The notes beneath the pieces were generated by a model. It made no database searches. It saw only the letters and a list, made by a program, of their open reading frames with translations, and was not told where the DNA came from. Both the position numbers and the translations under genes were made by a program. Shown here piece after piece: positions 7,984 through 16,128 of a stretch of DNA of 25,326 nt. The stretch is from Competibacteraceae bacterium UBA3908 (GTDB lineage Bacteria > Pseudomonadota > Gammaproteobacteria > Competibacterales > Competibacteraceae): NCBI GenBank assembly GCA_002391525.1, contig DGFE01000078.1, forward strand, positions 1 through 25,326, written 5' to 3'. How positions within the stretch are numbered: the stretch's first letter is position 1; every line of letters starts with the position of its first letter.

Positions 7984-9033
7984 ATGCGCGATATGAAGGT
8001 TGGATTGATTGGGTATGGGATGGCCGGACAGGTGTTTCATGCGCCGGTGATCACGGCTGTTCCCCATTTACAGCTTAGCAAGGTCGTGGAGCGCCGTGGG
8101 GACACCTCGCGTCAACGGTATCCCTGGGTCGAGGTGGTCAGAGACGCCGCCGCGCTGTTTGAGGACAAGGATATCGAACTCGTCGTGGTGGCCACGCCGA
8201 ATGCCTCCCACTTCGATCTGGCCCGACAAGCGCTGCTGGCTCACAAACATGTCGTGGTGGACAAACCCTTTACCATCACGTCGGAACAGGCCCAGCAACT
8301 CATCGAGCTGGCGCGCCGACAGAACACGCTCATCAGCGTCTTCCAAAACCGGCGCTGGGATGGCGATTTTCAGACGGTCAGTCAGATCGTGCGGCAGGGT
8401 TGCCTGGGGCGGCTGGTCGAGTATGAAAGCCATTTCGACCGCTTCAGGAATTATTTCAGCCCGGAGCGGGCCTGGCGAGAGGAGGCTGGTTTGGGGAGTG
8501 GCGTATTGTTCGATCTCGGTTCGCATCTGATCGATCAAGCCCAAGTGTTGTTTGGCTTGCCTCAAATGCTGACCGCCGATATCAGGAGTCAACGGGATGT
8601 TGGAAAAGCCGACGATCAGTTTGAACTGGTACTGCATTATGACAACCTGAAAGTGACCTTGAAGGCAGGTCTTTTGGTGCGGGAACCAGGACCCCGTTTC
8701 GCATTGCATGGCACGGCGGGTTCTTTCGTGAAATACGGCGTCGATCCACAGGAAGAGGCGCTGAAGCGCGGCCTGTCGCCGCGTGAACCGGATTGGGGCA
8801 TGGAGCCCAAAGAGCGATGGGGAACCCTCAATACCCAGATCGGTGACCTGCATTTCCATGGCAAGGTAGAAACCGCCAGGGGTTGTTATCAGGCGTATTA
8901 CGAGAATGTCTACCAGGCCATTACCCGGCAAGCGGAGTTGGCCGTCAAACCGGAACATGCGAGAAACACGATCCGGATCATCGATCTGGCCATGCAAAGC
9001 AACGCGGAGAAACGCACGGTCGCTTTTTCCTGA
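7984..9033 (+). CDS. Gfo/Idh/MocA-family NAD(P)-dependent oxidoreductase
   Basis: This 349-residue protein begins with MKVGLIGYGMAGQVFHAPVI, a Rossmann NAD(P)-binding loop followed by the FHAP segment usual in the YdgJ/YhhX branch. VVATPNASHFDLARQAL and VVDKPFTITSEQAQQL supply the conserved DKP (EKP-type) lysine motif near residue 95. The second half contains NRRWDGDFQTV and GLGSGVLFDLGSHLIDQA, whose aspartate and histidine match the catalytic region of the family. It probably reduces or oxidises a sugar or cyclitol; the substrate cannot be told from sequence. It is divergent from ugd, which makes a carbohydrate role plausible but unproven. Codon use and GC appear slightly lower than in the flanking genes. 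Confidence 0.9.
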   Translation: MRDMKVGLIGYGMAGQVFHAPVITAVPHLQLSKVVERRGDTSRQRYPWVEVVRDAAALFEDKDIELVVVATPNASHFDLARQALLAHKHVVVDKPFTITSEQAQQLIELARRQNTLISVFQNRRWDGDFQTVSQIVRQGCLGRLVEYESHFDRFRNYFSPERAWREEAGLGSGVLFDLGSHLIDQAQVLFGLPQMLTADIRSQRDVGKADDQFELVLHYDNLKVTLKAGLLVREPGPRFALHGTAGSFVKYGVDPQEEALKRGLSPREPDWGMEPKERWGTLNTQIGDLHFHGKVETARGCYQAYYENVYQAITRQAELAVKPEHARNTIRIIDLAMQSNAEKRTVAFS

Positions 9034-9093
9034 CGAGAGCCTTGGCGGGGCGGCGGTCTGGCAAGTCCCCGGTTCGACCGGCGTCACGGGATG

Positions 9094-9136
9094 CGCCCAC
9101 GACGGGAGCGTCGTGGGGCGATTCTGCTAGAATCGC
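9094..9136 (+). promoter_or_regulatory. Two overlapping stem-loops and an extended -10 just upstream of uvrD
   Basis: The first stem pairs CCCACGAC (9096-9103) with GTCGTGGG (9110-9117). The second pairs GCGATTCT (9118-9125) with AGAATCGC (9129-9136), perfect 8-bp arms around GCT. Extending the first stem through a bulge uses bases that the second also needs, so the two may compete. TGCTAGAAT (9125-9133) reads as an extended -10 with TAGAAT at 9128-9133. Initiation from it would fall about at 9140, practically on the uvrD ATG. No LexA box (CTGT-N8-ACAG) was seen. Confidence 0.4.
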
Positions 9137-9141
9137 CGACC

Positions 9142-11331
9142 ATGGATGTTTCCTGGATTCTCGACGATCTCAACGAACCCCAGCGCCAGGCGGTGACCGC
9201 GCCGCTGGGACCCTTGCGGGTGCTGGCCGGGGCCGGCAGCGGCAAGACCCGGGTGCTGACCCGGCGCATCGCCTGGCTGCTGGCGGTGGAAAACGCCTCG
9301 CCCTGGTCGATTCTGGCGGTGACCTTCACCAACAAGGCCGCCGCCGAGATGCGCGGGCGGGTTGAAGCGATGTTGGACCAGCCCATCGGCGGACTGTGGA
9401 TCGGCACCTTTCACGGCATCGCCCACCGGCTGCTGCGCCAGCACTGGCAGGAAGCCCGCCTGCCGCGCGCTTTCCAGATTCTCGACAGCGACGATCAAAC
9501 CCGATTATTGAAACGGGTGCTGCGCGGATTGAATCTGGACGAGAAAAAATGGCCGCCGGCACAGGTCGCCAGCTTCATCAACCGCTGCAAGGACGAGGGC
9601 CAGCGCCCCGCCGATCTGGCCGACGACGGCAAGCCGGCCCAGCGTCAATACCGACAGATTTACACGACTTATCAGCAGGAATGCGAGCGCGGCGGGCTGG
9701 TGGATTTCGGCGAATTGTTGCTGCGCGTCTACGAACTCTGGCGCGACAACCCGGATTTGCTGGCCCATTACCGGGAGCGGTTTCAACATGTCCTGGTGGA
9801 CGAATTTCAGGACACCAACACCATTCAATACAACTGGGTCCGGCTGCTGGGCGGTGGTGGGGGCGACGTGTTCATCGTCGGCGACGACGATCAGTGCGTG
9901 TACGGGTGGCGGGGATCGAAAGTCGAGAATATTCAACGTTTCGCCGAGGATTTTCCCGGCACCCGCACTATCCGCCTGGAACAGAACTATCGCTCCACCC
10001 ACAACATCCTCAAGGCCGCCAACGCGCTCATCGCCCACAACGCCGCCCGGCTGGGCAAGAATCTGTGGACCGCCGATGGCGACGGCGAACCGATCCAGGT
10101 TTACAACGCCTTCAACGAAGTGGACGAGGCGCGGTTCGTGGTCGAGCGCATCCGCCAATGGGTGGAACAGGGGGGCCAGCGCCGGGACGTGGCGATCCTG
10201 TACCGCTCCAACGCCCAGTCGCGGCTGTTCGAGGAAACGCTGATCGGGATGGCGATCCCGTACCGGATTTACGGCGGCTTGCGTTTCTTCGAGCGCGCCG
10301 AGATCAAGGATGCCCTGGCCTATCTGCGCCTGATCGCTAACCGCGACGACGATCCCTCGTTCGAGCGGGTGGTGAACACCCCGCCGCGCGGCATCGGTGA
10401 ACGCACGCTCGATCTATTGCGGGAAACGGCGCGCGCCCGGGGTGGTTCGCTGTGGCAGGCCGCCCTGCAACTGCTCATGGCCGGCGGTCTGAGTGGGCGG
10501 GCCGCCAGCGCCGTGCGCGGTTTTCTGAACCTGATCGAAATGCTGGATCGCGACAGCCATGGCCAACCGCTGCCCGGACGAGTCCAGCACCTGATCACCC
10601 ACAGCGGCCTGCTGGCGATGTACGAGCAGTCAAAAACCGACAAGGGCGAAATGCGGGTGGAGAATCTGGAGGAGCTGGTCAACGCCAGCGCCGGGTTCAC
10701 TGCCAACACCGATCCGGTCGTGGTCGGGGCGGATCCGGACGAGCCGGACTGGCTGAACGCCTTTCTGGCCCACGCCGCCCTGGAATCCGGTCAGGGCCAG
10801 GGGAGCGCCGGCGATGATTGCGTGCAGCTGATGACGCTGCACATGGCCAAGGGCCTGGAGTTTCCGGTGGTGTTCCTGGTCGGGTTGGAAGAAGGATTGT
10901 TCCCGCACAGCCGTTCGGTGGCGGAAGCGCACCAGCTGGAGGAAGAACGGCGACTGGCCTACGTTGGCGTTACCCGCGCCCGGCAGCGGTTGTACCTTTG
11001 TTACGCGGAACAGCGCACGCTGTACGGCCGCGAAAATTACTCACCACCTTCGCGCTTTGTCGGCGAAATTCCCGCCGAACTGACCCGCGACGTGCGCGCT
11101 CGCGCGAAACGGCGGGGAACCAGCCCGCTTCCCGCCCGGTCCCTTGCCACCGCGCCCGCCGCGCCCACCGGTTTGCAACCCCGACAGCGGGTGCGCCATC
11201 CGCAGTTCGGCGAGGGGGTAGTACTGGAGGTCGAAGGCGCCGGCTATCACGCGCGGGCGCGGGTGGATTTTCCCAAGGCGGGCGGTTCCAAGTGGCTGGT
11301 GGTGGCTTACGCGAAGCTGGAAGTGTTGTGA
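9142..11331 (+). CDS. uvrD: DNA helicase II (UvrD), superfamily 1
   Basis: This 729-residue 3'-5' helicase acts in nucleotide excision repair and methyl-directed mismatch repair. The start MDVSWILDDLNEPQRQAV parallels the E. coli protein, and the Walker A lysine falls at residue 35 as it does there (GAGSGKT). Other SF1A motifs are visible: TFTNKAAAEM (Ia), LVDEFQDTN (II, DEFQD), VGDDDQCVYGWRG (III), LEQNYRS (IV), MTLHMAKGLEFPVVF (V) and YVGVTRAR (VI). The C-terminal RQRVRHPQFGEG...WLVVAYAKLE is the Tudor-like RNA-polymerase-binding tail, which separates UvrD from Rep. The ATG at 9142 is chosen from this alignment; no good ribosome site precedes it. It is monocistronic in appearance. Confidence 0.95.
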   Translation: MDVSWILDDLNEPQRQAVTAPLGPLRVLAGAGSGKTRVLTRRIAWLLAVENASPWSILAVTFTNKAAAEMRGRVEAMLDQPIGGLWIGTFHGIAHRLLRQHWQEARLPRAFQILDSDDQTRLLKRVLRGLNLDEKKWPPAQVASFINRCKDEGQRPADLADDGKPAQRQYRQIYTTYQQECERGGLVDFGELLLRVYELWRDNPDLLAHYRERFQHVLVDEFQDTNTIQYNWVRLLGGGGGDVFIVGDDDQCVYGWRGSKVENIQRFAEDFPGTRTIRLEQNYRSTHNILKAANALIAHNAARLGKNLWTADGDGEPIQVYNAFNEVDEARFVVERIRQWVEQGGQRRDVAILYRSNAQSRLFEETLIGMAIPYRIYGGLRFFERAEIKDALAYLRLIANRDDDPSFERVVNTPPRGIGERTLDLLRETARARGGSLWQAALQLLMAGGLSGRAASAVRGFLNLIEMLDRDSHGQPLPGRVQHLITHSGLLAMYEQSKTDKGEMRVENLEELVNASAGFTANTDPVVVGADPDEPDWLNAFLAHAALESGQGQGSAGDDCVQLMTLHMAKGLEFPVVFLVGLEEGLFPHSRSVAEAHQLEEERRLAYVGVTRARQRLYLCYAEQRTLYGRENYSPPSRFVGEIPAELTRDVRARAKRRGTSPLPARSLATAPAAPTGLQPRQRVRHPQFGEGVVLEVEGAGYHARARVDFPKAGGSKWLVVAYAKLEVL

Positions 11332-11377
11332 TTGCCTGAATTTTGTTATTCCAGCTGCAAAAATACCCAAATCGACA

Positions 11378-12235
11378 ATGAATTCAGATCAATTTCTAAA
11401 GCACTTGCAATCCCATACCGAATCATTCGCGGCAGCAGTAGCCACGAATGAAGGTGACTGGGTTATCAAAGGCTTTATTGATGTCTATCGACGCATTTAT
11501 ACGATCTCCATTGATACAAAAATCATTTCCAAGGTTTTGGAACTCCTTCTCTTTCCGATGTTTGTGGATTTCGCGAAGCGGCAAGATCTGGAAATTCATT
11601 TATCACCACAGCAGAATTTTTACCCCGACCTAACCTTCATCGAAAAAGTGACTAGAAGCAAATTTGCGGTCGATATAAAAAGTACATATCGAGTGGATAG
11701 CACGAATGTAAATGGCATGACGCCAGGGGCGTTCACTGGCTACTTCCGTAATCGCAACAGCAGTAAAAACACTCTATACCCATATGATGAGTACCAAGGT
11801 CATTTTGTTCTCGGGGTTATCTACTCAAAATCGGGTGATACCATTGATGAAAGGAAGCAATATTCCATTGATGATCTTGATAAAATTCCCTCAGTCATTC
11901 ATGAATTTCAGTTCTTTGCGCAACCTAAATTTCGAATTGCATCGGCGAGACCAGGAAGTGGAAACACAAAGAATATAGGCTCCGTTACACCAATTGATCA
12001 CCTTATTAACGGTGCCGGACCATTCGCAAAACTTGGCGAAGAGGTTTACGATGACTATTGGATGTTCTATCTGACAAAGGATATGGCAAAAGCGCTAGAT
12101 ATCGAACGTCCTTATATCAACCTGAAGACCTATCTTGAATACAAAAATCGTGGAATAGATACACTCCGTGAACACGAAGAGGAAATTTGCCGTTTATGGG
12201 ATGATGAACAGAATAGCGGGGAGGATTCTCAGTGA
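11378..12235 (+). CDS. Type II restriction endonuclease, EcoRV-like (predicted GATATC)
   Basis: This 285-residue protein can be followed along EcoRV almost end to end. The catalytic triad of the PD-(D/E)XK fold is Asp84 in QNFYPDLTF, then Asp99 and Lys101 in AVDIKSTY, equivalent to EcoRV D74, D90 and K92. GAFTGYFRN and TLYPYDEYQGHFVLG match the next EcoRV block. The recognition loop GSGNTKN (193-199) equals GSGNTTN of EcoRV (182-188), the residues that read the bases, with one Thr-to-Lys change. The later NIGSVT and DDYWMFY also match. EcoRV cuts GATATC to blunt ends as a homodimer, so the same site is predicted. It overlaps the methyltransferase start by 4 bp. The gene is clearly AT-rich: bases 11881-11940 are 35% GC, against 72% for 9241-9300 in uvrD, a strong sign of transfer. 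EcoRV itself is about 245 residues, so N- and C-terminal tails are longer here. Confidence 0.93.
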   Translation: MNSDQFLKHLQSHTESFAAAVATNEGDWVIKGFIDVYRRIYTISIDTKIISKVLELLLFPMFVDFAKRQDLEIHLSPQQNFYPDLTFIEKVTRSKFAVDIKSTYRVDSTNVNGMTPGAFTGYFRNRNSSKNTLYPYDEYQGHFVLGVIYSKSGDTIDERKQYSIDDLDKIPSVIHEFQFFAQPKFRIASARPGSGNTKNIGSVTPIDHLINGAGPFAKLGEEVYDDYWMFYLTKDMAKALDIERPYINLKTYLEYKNRGIDTLREHEEEICRLWDDEQNSGEDSQ

Positions 12236-13155
12236 ATCATGCACCACTCGTTCCTCCAATAAAATGCCAAGGGATAAAAACAAAGCTGGTTAAGGAAATT
12301 GCGCATCTGGCGGGAGAACTACCAAATGACCGCTGGGTCGAACCCTTTTGTGGCTCCTGCGTTGTCGCGTTAAATGTTCAGCCAAAACGCGCGCTGCTTT
12401 GTGATTCCAACATTCATATCATCCAGTTTTATAAAGACATCCAGACTGGGTTGTTATCTCCCTGTAGAGTTAAAGAATACTTGAAAGAGCACGGAGAGCG
12501 ACTGCGTACTTTTGGGGAAAATTACTTTTACGAGGTACGGAATCGTTTCAATAAAAATCCAAATTCCCTCGATTTTCTTTTTTTAAATAGATCGTGTTTC
12601 AATGGAGTTATGCGATTTAATCGGTCGGGGTATTTTAATGTTCCCTTCTGTCGAAAACCCGACCGATTTTCACCTGCTTATATCACGAAAATAGTTAACC
12701 AAGTGCAAACAATCTCTAGAATCATATCCGCTTCAGATTGGAAATTTGAAGTGATGGATTTCAAAAAAACACTCGCTACGGTACGATGTGACGATCTGGT
12801 TTATGCGGACCCTCCTTACGCGGGGCGTCACGTAGACTATTTCAATTCATGGTCGGATAGAGATGAAACTGATCTTGCTGAAATGCTTTCTCGGCTGCCA
12901 TGCAAATTTATCCTTTCAACTTGGCATAGTAACGAGTTCAGGACGAACGAACAGCTTGAAAAGAATTGGGCGTCAAACAATTTTCATGTCTTTACGAGAA
13001 CGCATTACTATCACGTTGGTGCAACCGAGAAACTCAGACATCCCATGCTGGAAGCACTGATAACGAATTTTGCCTACCACGTCACACATAAACCGGCGGC
13101 GCGGCAGCAATCCTTGTTTGTCGAGCAGTCGCGTGCGCGCTACGCACACGTTTGA
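12232..13155 (+). CDS. Adenine-N6 DNA methyltransferase, M.EcoRV-like (Dam/D12 class)
   Basis: This 307-residue methyltransferase shares VPPIKCQGIKTKLV, LDFLFLNRSCFNGVMRFN, NVPFCRKPDRF, AYITKIVNQV and GRHVDYFNSW with M.EcoRV. Catalytic motif IV is DPPY at 193-196. The AdoMet loop (motif I) is EPFCGSC at 37-43, where the family has F-x-G-x-G; here the last glycine is Cys43, which is unusual. It should methylate the first adenine of GATATC to protect host DNA from the adjacent nuclease. The start is GTG at 12232, overlapping the nuclease stop as GTGA, with GGGGAGG eight to fourteen bases upstream. The C-terminal 25 or so residues (from about base 13083) turn GC-rich and no longer resemble M.EcoRV, suggesting the junction with older host DNA. 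Confidence 0.93.
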   Translation: MNHAPLVPPIKCQGIKTKLVKEIAHLAGELPNDRWVEPFCGSCVVALNVQPKRALLCDSNIHIIQFYKDIQTGLLSPCRVKEYLKEHGERLRTFGENYFYEVRNRFNKNPNSLDFLFLNRSCFNGVMRFNRSGYFNVPFCRKPDRFSPAYITKIVNQVQTISRIISASDWKFEVMDFKKTLATVRCDDLVYADPPYAGRHVDYFNSWSDRDETDLAEMLSRLPCKFILSTWHSNEFRTNEQLEKNWASNNFHVFTRTHYYHVGATEKLRHPMLEALITNFAYHVTHKPAARQQSLFVEQSRARYAHV

Positions 13156-13171
13156 CATTACCGATCTCACC

Positions 13172-15025
13172 GTGAATATCCTAAATTCCATTGCGCCAAT
13201 TACCCGCCCGTTCCCAAATAGCACCGATTCCCGTTCCGGTCCGTCATCCAGACCGCGTCTGCCAGAACACCGGCTGAGCCTGAAAGAAGTGCTGGATGAT
13301 CTGGTCGCCGACGGATTGGTGGACAGAGCCGATGCCGAACGGGCGGTCGGGGGTCCCAAAATGGAACGCGGCGAACTCCATCCATTGGTGGTGATCGCCA
13401 ACAAAAAGCTCCACCATCTTCAACCACCCCGCCAAATCCTGAGCCTGGAGCTGTTGACCGAGTGGTTGGCGGGCAAGGTCGGCTTGCCCTATCTGCGCAT
13501 CGATCCGCTCAAACTCGACATCGCCGCGGTCGAGCGATTGCTGCCGTTCATCTCCTACGAGTACGCGGCCCGCTACCAAATCCTGCCGGTCGTGGCGGAC
13601 GACACCCGGGTGGTGTTCGCCACCACCGAACCCTGGCTGACCGAATGGCAGGGCGTGTTGCGGCAAACCCTGCGCCGCGACATCGAACGGGTCATCGCCA
13701 ATCCGCTGGACATCAATCGCTACCAGTTGGAATTCTACGGCGTATCGCGTTCGGTGCGCGGCGCGCTGCGGGGTTCGCTGGAGCCCACTTCGGGCATCCT
13801 CAACTTCGAGCAATTGCTGGAACTGGGCCGGCGCGGCGAGTTGAGCGCCGACGAGCGGCCCATCGTCCAGATCGTGGACTGGCTGCTGCAATACGCCTTC
13901 TCCCAGCGTGCCAGCGACATTCATCTGGAGCCGCGCCGCGAACAGGGCCACATCCGTTTCCGCATCGACGGCGTGCTGAACGCGATTTATCAGTTGCCGC
14001 CGGCGGTGATGAGCGCGGTCACCAGCCGCATCAAGATCCTGGGCCGAATGGACGTGGCCGAGAAGCGCCGGCCACAGGATGGCCGCATCAAGACCCGCAC
14101 CCCCGCCGGACGGGAAATCGAACTGCGGCTGTCCACCATGCCGACCGCCTTCGGCGAAAAGTGCGTGCTGCGCATCTTCGACCCGGATACGGTCACCAAG
14201 AACTTCGGCCAGCTTGGCTTCGCGCCCGCCGAGGAAGCGGCCTGGCGGGCGATGATCGCCCGGCCGCACGGCATCGTGCTGGTGACCGGCCCGACCGGCT
14301 CCGGCAAGACCACTACCCTGTACACTACCCTCAAGCAGCTGGCGGTTCCGGAAGTGAACGTCTGCACGGTCGAAGACCCCATCGAGATGATCGTCCCGGA
14401 ACTCAACCAGATGCAGGTGCAACCGGCCATCGATCTTACCTTCGCCCAGGGCATCCGCACCCTGTTGCGGCAGGATCCCGACATCATCATGGTCGGCGAG
14501 ATTCGCGATCTGGAAACCGCGCAAATGGCGGTCCAGGCCGCGCTGACCGGCCATCTGGTGCTGTCGACCCTGCACACCAACGACGCCGCTTCGGCCATCA
14601 CCCGATTGCTCGATCTCGGCGTGCCCCATTACCTGATCCAGAACGTGCTGATCGGCGTGATGGCGCAACGCCTGGTGCGCACCCTCTGCCCGCATTGCAA
14701 GGGAACCGACCGGATCGACGACGCACTGTGGGAGGCGCTGGTCCGGCCCTGGCCGCTACCGAAGCCGGAAGCCATCGGAGCGCCGCGCGGCTGCCCGGAA
14801 TGCCGCAACACCGGCTATCTGGGCCGGGTCGGGCTGTACGAACTGCTGACGGTCACGCCGGAACTGCGTCGGCTATTCCGGACGGACATGGACGAGGAAA
14901 CCTTGCGGCGCAACGCCTTCGAACAGGGGATGCGCCCGTTGCGGGTCGGCGCCGCGCTTCAGATCGCCGCCGGGCTGACCACTTTCGAGGAGGTAGCACA
15001 GATTCTACCGCCCTTGGCCGAGTGA
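13172..15025 (+). CDS. PilB/GspE-family secretion or type IV pilus assembly ATPase
   Basis: From the GTG at 13172 this is 617 residues, close to PilB/GspE length. The N-terminal domain (LKEVLDDLVADGLVD ... GKVGLPYLRIDPLKLD) is the GspE N-domain type. The ATPase core has SDIHLEPR, Walker A GPTGSGKTT (from 373), Asp box VEDPIE, Walker B DIIMVGEIRD, and the His box LVLSTLHTND. Two CxxC pairs, LCPHC and GCPEC, form the zinc knuckle. Such ATPases drive type IV pilus extension or type II secretion at the inner membrane. No other pilus or secretion gene is nearby, so which machine it powers is open. The start is uncertain: no ribosome site is seen, and the gene begins 16 bp after the AT-rich restriction island. 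Confidence 0.88.
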   Translation: MNILNSIAPITRPFPNSTDSRSGPSSRPRLPEHRLSLKEVLDDLVADGLVDRADAERAVGGPKMERGELHPLVVIANKKLHHLQPPRQILSLELLTEWLAGKVGLPYLRIDPLKLDIAAVERLLPFISYEYAARYQILPVVADDTRVVFATTEPWLTEWQGVLRQTLRRDIERVIANPLDINRYQLEFYGVSRSVRGALRGSLEPTSGILNFEQLLELGRRGELSADERPIVQIVDWLLQYAFSQRASDIHLEPRREQGHIRFRIDGVLNAIYQLPPAVMSAVTSRIKILGRMDVAEKRRPQDGRIKTRTPAGREIELRLSTMPTAFGEKCVLRIFDPDTVTKNFGQLGFAPAEEAAWRAMIARPHGIVLVTGPTGSGKTTTLYTTLKQLAVPEVNVCTVEDPIEMIVPELNQMQVQPAIDLTFAQGIRTLLRQDPDIIMVGEIRDLETAQMAVQAALTGHLVLSTLHTNDAASAITRLLDLGVPHYLIQNVLIGVMAQRLVRTLCPHCKGTDRIDDALWEALVRPWPLPKPEAIGAPRGCPECRNTGYLGRVGLYELLTVTPELRRLFRTDMDEETLRRNAFEQGMRPLRVGAALQIAAGLTTFEEVAQILPPLAE

Positions 15026-15062
15026 AATCAGCCCGTTGGATTGCTGATACACGTCACTGTTT

Positions 15063-15091
15063 TTGACTAAATTGTTGCAAAAGTACACAAT
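15063..15091 (+). promoter_or_regulatory. Putative sigma-70 promoter of the OmpW-family gene
   Basis: TTGACT at 15063-15068 and CACAAT at 15086-15091 are separated by 17 bp and lie 50 bp before the start codon. The region is AT-rich compared with its surroundings. A second -10-like TATAAC occurs at 15108-15113 without a well-spaced -35. Confidence 0.45.
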
Positions 15092-15141
15092 GGTTTTGTG
15101 CCTTTCGTATAACAAGCCAACAATCGATTAAGGAGTGCGCG

Positions 15142-15768
15142 ATGTCCTCGAAGATACTCAAGAGTACCTTGGCGATGGCGCTGATCGGCGGTCTGCTGTC
15201 GGGAGCCGCCCAAGCCTACGAGGCGGGCAACTGGCTGGTTCGGGCCGGTATTTGGGGTGTATATCCGAAATCGGACAATCTCAGTCTCGGACCCAATGCT
15301 GATCTCGACGTGGACGACGGCTACAGCCTGGGTTTCAACGTCACCTACATGGCTACGCCGAACATCGGCATCGAACTGCTCGGCGCCTGGCCGTTCAGCC
15401 ACGATATCGGCCTGACCGGCGCGGGCAACATCGGCGAAACCAAGCACCTGCCGCCGACGGTCAGCGTGCAGTATCATTTCATGCCGGACAGCAACTTCCG
15501 TCCCTACGTCGGCGTGGGCTTGAACTACACGTTCTTTTTCGATGAAGAAACCAAGGGCGCCTTATCCGGGGCGGACTTGGAACTCGATGATTCCTGGGGC
15601 CTGGCCGGACAGGTGGGCATGGATTTCGACGTGGCGCCCAACTGGTTCGTGAACGTCGACGTTCGCTACATCGACATCGACACCAAGGCCAAGCTGGACG
15701 GAGTCGGCATCGGCACCGTGGAAATCGATCCCTGGATCGTCGGTCTCAACGTCGGAACCCGCTTCTGA
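15142..15768 (+). CDS. OmpW-family outer membrane beta-barrel protein
   Basis: This 208-residue precursor has a clear signal peptide: KILK positive region, hydrophobic LAMALIGGLLSG, and AQA cleavage after residue 25. The mature part starts YEAGNWLVRAGIWGVYPKSDN, typical of OmpW, and includes GFNVTYMATPNIGIELLGAWPF, LPPTVSVQYHF and RPYVGVGLNYTFFF. It ends VGLNVGTRF with the terminal Phe recognised by the BAM complex. OmpW proteins form eight-stranded barrels with a narrow hydrophobic channel and are often changed by stress or oxygen supply; the cargo here is unknown. AAGGAG at 15130-15135 is an excellent ribosome site six bases before ATG. A single-gene unit is likely. Confidence 0.93.
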   Translation: MSSKILKSTLAMALIGGLLSGAAQAYEAGNWLVRAGIWGVYPKSDNLSLGPNADLDVDDGYSLGFNVTYMATPNIGIELLGAWPFSHDIGLTGAGNIGETKHLPPTVSVQYHFMPDSNFRPYVGVGLNYTFFFDEETKGALSGADLELDDSWGLAGQVGMDFDVAPNWFVNVDVRYIDIDTKAKLDGVGIGTVEIDPWIVGLNVGTRF

Positions 15769-15778
15769 AGCATTCCCT

Positions 15779-15811
15779 GGCGGGAAGTGGATACCGAATG
15801 CCGCTCCCGCC
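15779..15811. terminator. Possible two-way hairpin between convergent genes
   Basis: GGCGGGA (15779-15785) pairs with TCCCGCC (15805-15811), and the stem continues inward with GTGG and CCGC after one bulged base. It lies in the 63-bp gap between the OmpW gene and the oppositely oriented HMA gene. There is no clear T run, so termination is only inferred. Confidence 0.35.
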
Positions 15812-15831
15812 GCAACCAAGCCAGCCCTACT

Positions 15832-16032
15832 TCAAGCATTTTCGGGATAACCCAAATCCCGCAGCGCCGCGCCCAGCTCGGCGCGAATGTCGCCGTCGGC
15901 CTGTACGTTCACCCGGCCGGTCGGCACCTCCACCTCGACCTCCCGCACTCGCGGATGCTTGCCCAGCCCGGCGCGAATGGCGCTGGCGCACCCGTCGCAC
16001 TTGACATTCCGGACCCGAAATTCAAATTCCAT
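15832..16032 (-). CDS. Small heavy-metal-associated (HMA) domain protein, CopZ-like
   Basis: This 66-residue protein is a single HMA ferredoxin-like domain: MEFEFRVRNVKCDGCASAIR with the CxxC metal site at about residues 12-15, GKHPRVREVEVEVPTGRVNVQ as the middle strands, and LGAALRDLGYPEN at the end. The usual motif is MxCxxC; here it is VKCDGC, keeping both cysteines but not the methionine. Such proteins carry Cu(I) or another soft metal in the cytoplasm to P-type ATPases. None is nearby. AGAGGAGG six bases before the ATG at 16032 is a strong ribosome site and settles this start over a longer frame. Confidence 0.88.
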   Translation of the reverse strand: MEFEFRVRNVKCDGCASAIRAGLGKHPRVREVEVEVPTGRVNVQADGDIRAELGAALRDLGYPENA

Positions 16033-16128
16033 GGTGGCCTCCTCTGGCGGCTGCAAGGGGAATGGGGGAATGAAAGTATAAGCCTCTGGCATCATGCTTT
16101 GATATGAGTGGGCGCTCAACATCGATCA

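Noticed and set aside
9060..9090. CCGGTTCGACCGG, which resembles a tRNA T-loop
   Set aside because: No acceptor stem, anticodon arm or D-arm can be folded around it, so it is a short inverted repeat only.
11332..11377. A sigma-70 promoter for the restriction gene in the short AT-rich gap after uvrD
   Set aside because: TTGCCT and AAATAC are present but 23 bp apart, too far for a normal promoter, so I do not call one.
13244..14695. A 483-codon minus-strand frame opposite the PilB/GspE gene
   Set aside because: The plus strand holds all Walker, Asp-box, His-box and zinc motifs; the minus frame is an antisense shadow.
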